NCBI GenBank assembly: GCA_964560325.1
Contig: CAZLLV010000061.1
Coordinates: 1 to 5,347, forward strand
Direction of reading: 5' to 3'
DNA length: 5,347 nt
Source: CAZLLV01 sp964560325
Lineage (GTDB): Bacteria; Acidobacteriota; Thermoanaerobaculia; Multivoradales; DATKCC01
Position numbers and translations under genes: made by a program. Below are positions 4,862 to 5,347 of the stretch, in pieces. The notes under the pieces were generated by a model. It made no database searches. It saw only the letters and a list, made by a program, of their open reading frames with translations, and was not told the DNA's origin. Within the stretch, counting starts at the first letter, position 1; every line of letters starts with the position of its first letter.

Positions 4862-5347
4862 GTGGACGTCAGGTTGCGCAGTCTCCTCGGGGCGAGCTTG
4901 CTGCTGGCCGCGGTCCTCGTCCTGATCAGCCTGGAGCTCGAAGGGGCGGCGGGCCCTGCCACCTCCGCCGCGTCCGGGCTCGCGGAGACGGCCGCCCGCG
5001 TCGATCCCGGCCCCTTCGCCGATCCCGTCGATCCCGCCTTCGAACCGGCCGCGCGCGCCCTGCGCGACCGCCGCTGCGGCGAGGCCCAGGAGGCGCTCGA
5101 TCCGCTCCTCGATCCGCAGAGCCGTTCCGACCGCCCCGGCCAGGTCCGCTTCGCCCGCCTCGTCAGCGGCCTCTACGCGCACGCCTGCGAGGACGTCGAG
5201 CTGGCCCAGGAGCGACTCGCCGCCGCCGCCGAGCCCGGCGCGGTGCTCGAGGATTGGCGCCTCTACCTGCTCGCCCAGAGCGCCCACGCCCGCGAGGACG
5301 AGGAGGTCGCCGAGAACGCCCTGGCGGCGCTCCTGGCCGACCACCGG
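4862..5347 (+). CDS. Exported or membrane-anchored helical-repeat protein, possibly a lytic transglycosylase N-terminus (partial)
   Basis: The frame is open for 162 codons to the right edge with no stop. The proposed start is the GTG at 4862, read MDVRLRSLLG. A hydrophobic segment at residues about 8-24 (LLGASLLLAAVLVLISL) follows, a signal peptide or signal anchor. Residues about 58-162 are alanine-rich paired helices (AARALRDRRCGEAQEALDPL; LYAHACEDVELAQERLAAAA; WRLYLLAQSAHAREDEEVAE) resembling TPR or Slt-type superhelical repeats. In soluble lytic murein transglycosylases such a doughnut-like domain precedes the catalytic domain, which would lie beyond this window, so the enzyme assignment is only a guess. 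Cys72 and Cys109 could pair in the periplasm. The nearest purine-rich motif, GGAAAGG, is 13 nt from the GTG, longer than usual; a TTG at 4874 is an alternative start. Confidence 0.7.
   Translation, partial: MDVRLRSLLGASLLLAAVLVLISLELEGAAGPATSAASGLAETAARVDPGPFADPVDPAFEPAARALRDRRCGEAQEALDPLLDPQSRSDRPGQVRFARLVSGLYAHACEDVELAQERLAAAAEPGAVLEDWRLYLLAQSAHAREDEEVAENALAALLADHR

Noticed and set aside
3640..5344. Minus-strand open frames 3640-4962 and 4697-5344
   Set aside because: The first is almost entirely Arg/Pro. The second is antisense to the exported helical-repeat gene, which has a signal segment and helical repeats; neither minus-strand frame shows a family pattern.

Overview
The window is very GC-rich, with strong G/C preference at third codon positions. 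It looks like a chromosomal segment of a diderm, non-actinobacterial bacterium. A bS21 ribosomal protein (generally absent from Actinobacteria), a BamE/SmpA-like outer-membrane-type lipoprotein and the start of what looks like a lytic-transglycosylase-type periplasmic protein all point that way. The C-terminal helical block of the large + strand protein resembles a tail I associate with Acidobacteriota (Thermoanaerobaculia-like) proteins. That placement is inference from memory; other high-GC diderms such as Myxococcota or Gemmatimonadota remain possible.

The left half is read on the minus strand, in the order lipoprotein, rpsU, mutS2. The lipoprotein (2631-1807) has a clear lipobox, a coiled coil, a TPR-like helical stretch and a BamE-like C-terminal domain. 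Its stop codon is followed after 1 nt by a good sigma70-type promoter (TTGACC-17-CAGAAT) for rpsU. The predicted rpsU transcript begins with a large stem-loop and then has a near-perfect Shine-Dalgarno sequence before the MPAVQV start. A 14-bp hairpin with a weak T-tail separates rpsU from mutS2. mutS2 has no clear ribosome binding site and runs off the left edge after 459 codons, just past Walker B.

The right half is read on the plus strand. A 290-bp divergent spacer carries a near-consensus promoter (TTGACA-17-AATAAT). It drives a 604-aa protein with an N-terminal coiled coil, a GAF-like domain, a long acidic and proline-rich linker and a conserved-looking helical C-terminal module. A 125-bp gap with a perfect 15-bp palindrome and a TATACT -10 element precedes the last gene. 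That gene encodes a membrane-anchored or secreted helical-repeat protein, cut off by the right edge, whose start resembles the superhelical N-terminal region of soluble lytic transglycosylases.

The genes fall into ribosome function and quality control (bS21, MutS2), envelope (lipoprotein, exported helical-repeat protein) and probable signalling or scaffolding (GAF-like protein). No mobile element, CRISPR array, tRNA or rRNA was seen. The many other long open frames on both strands are by-products of the high GC content.
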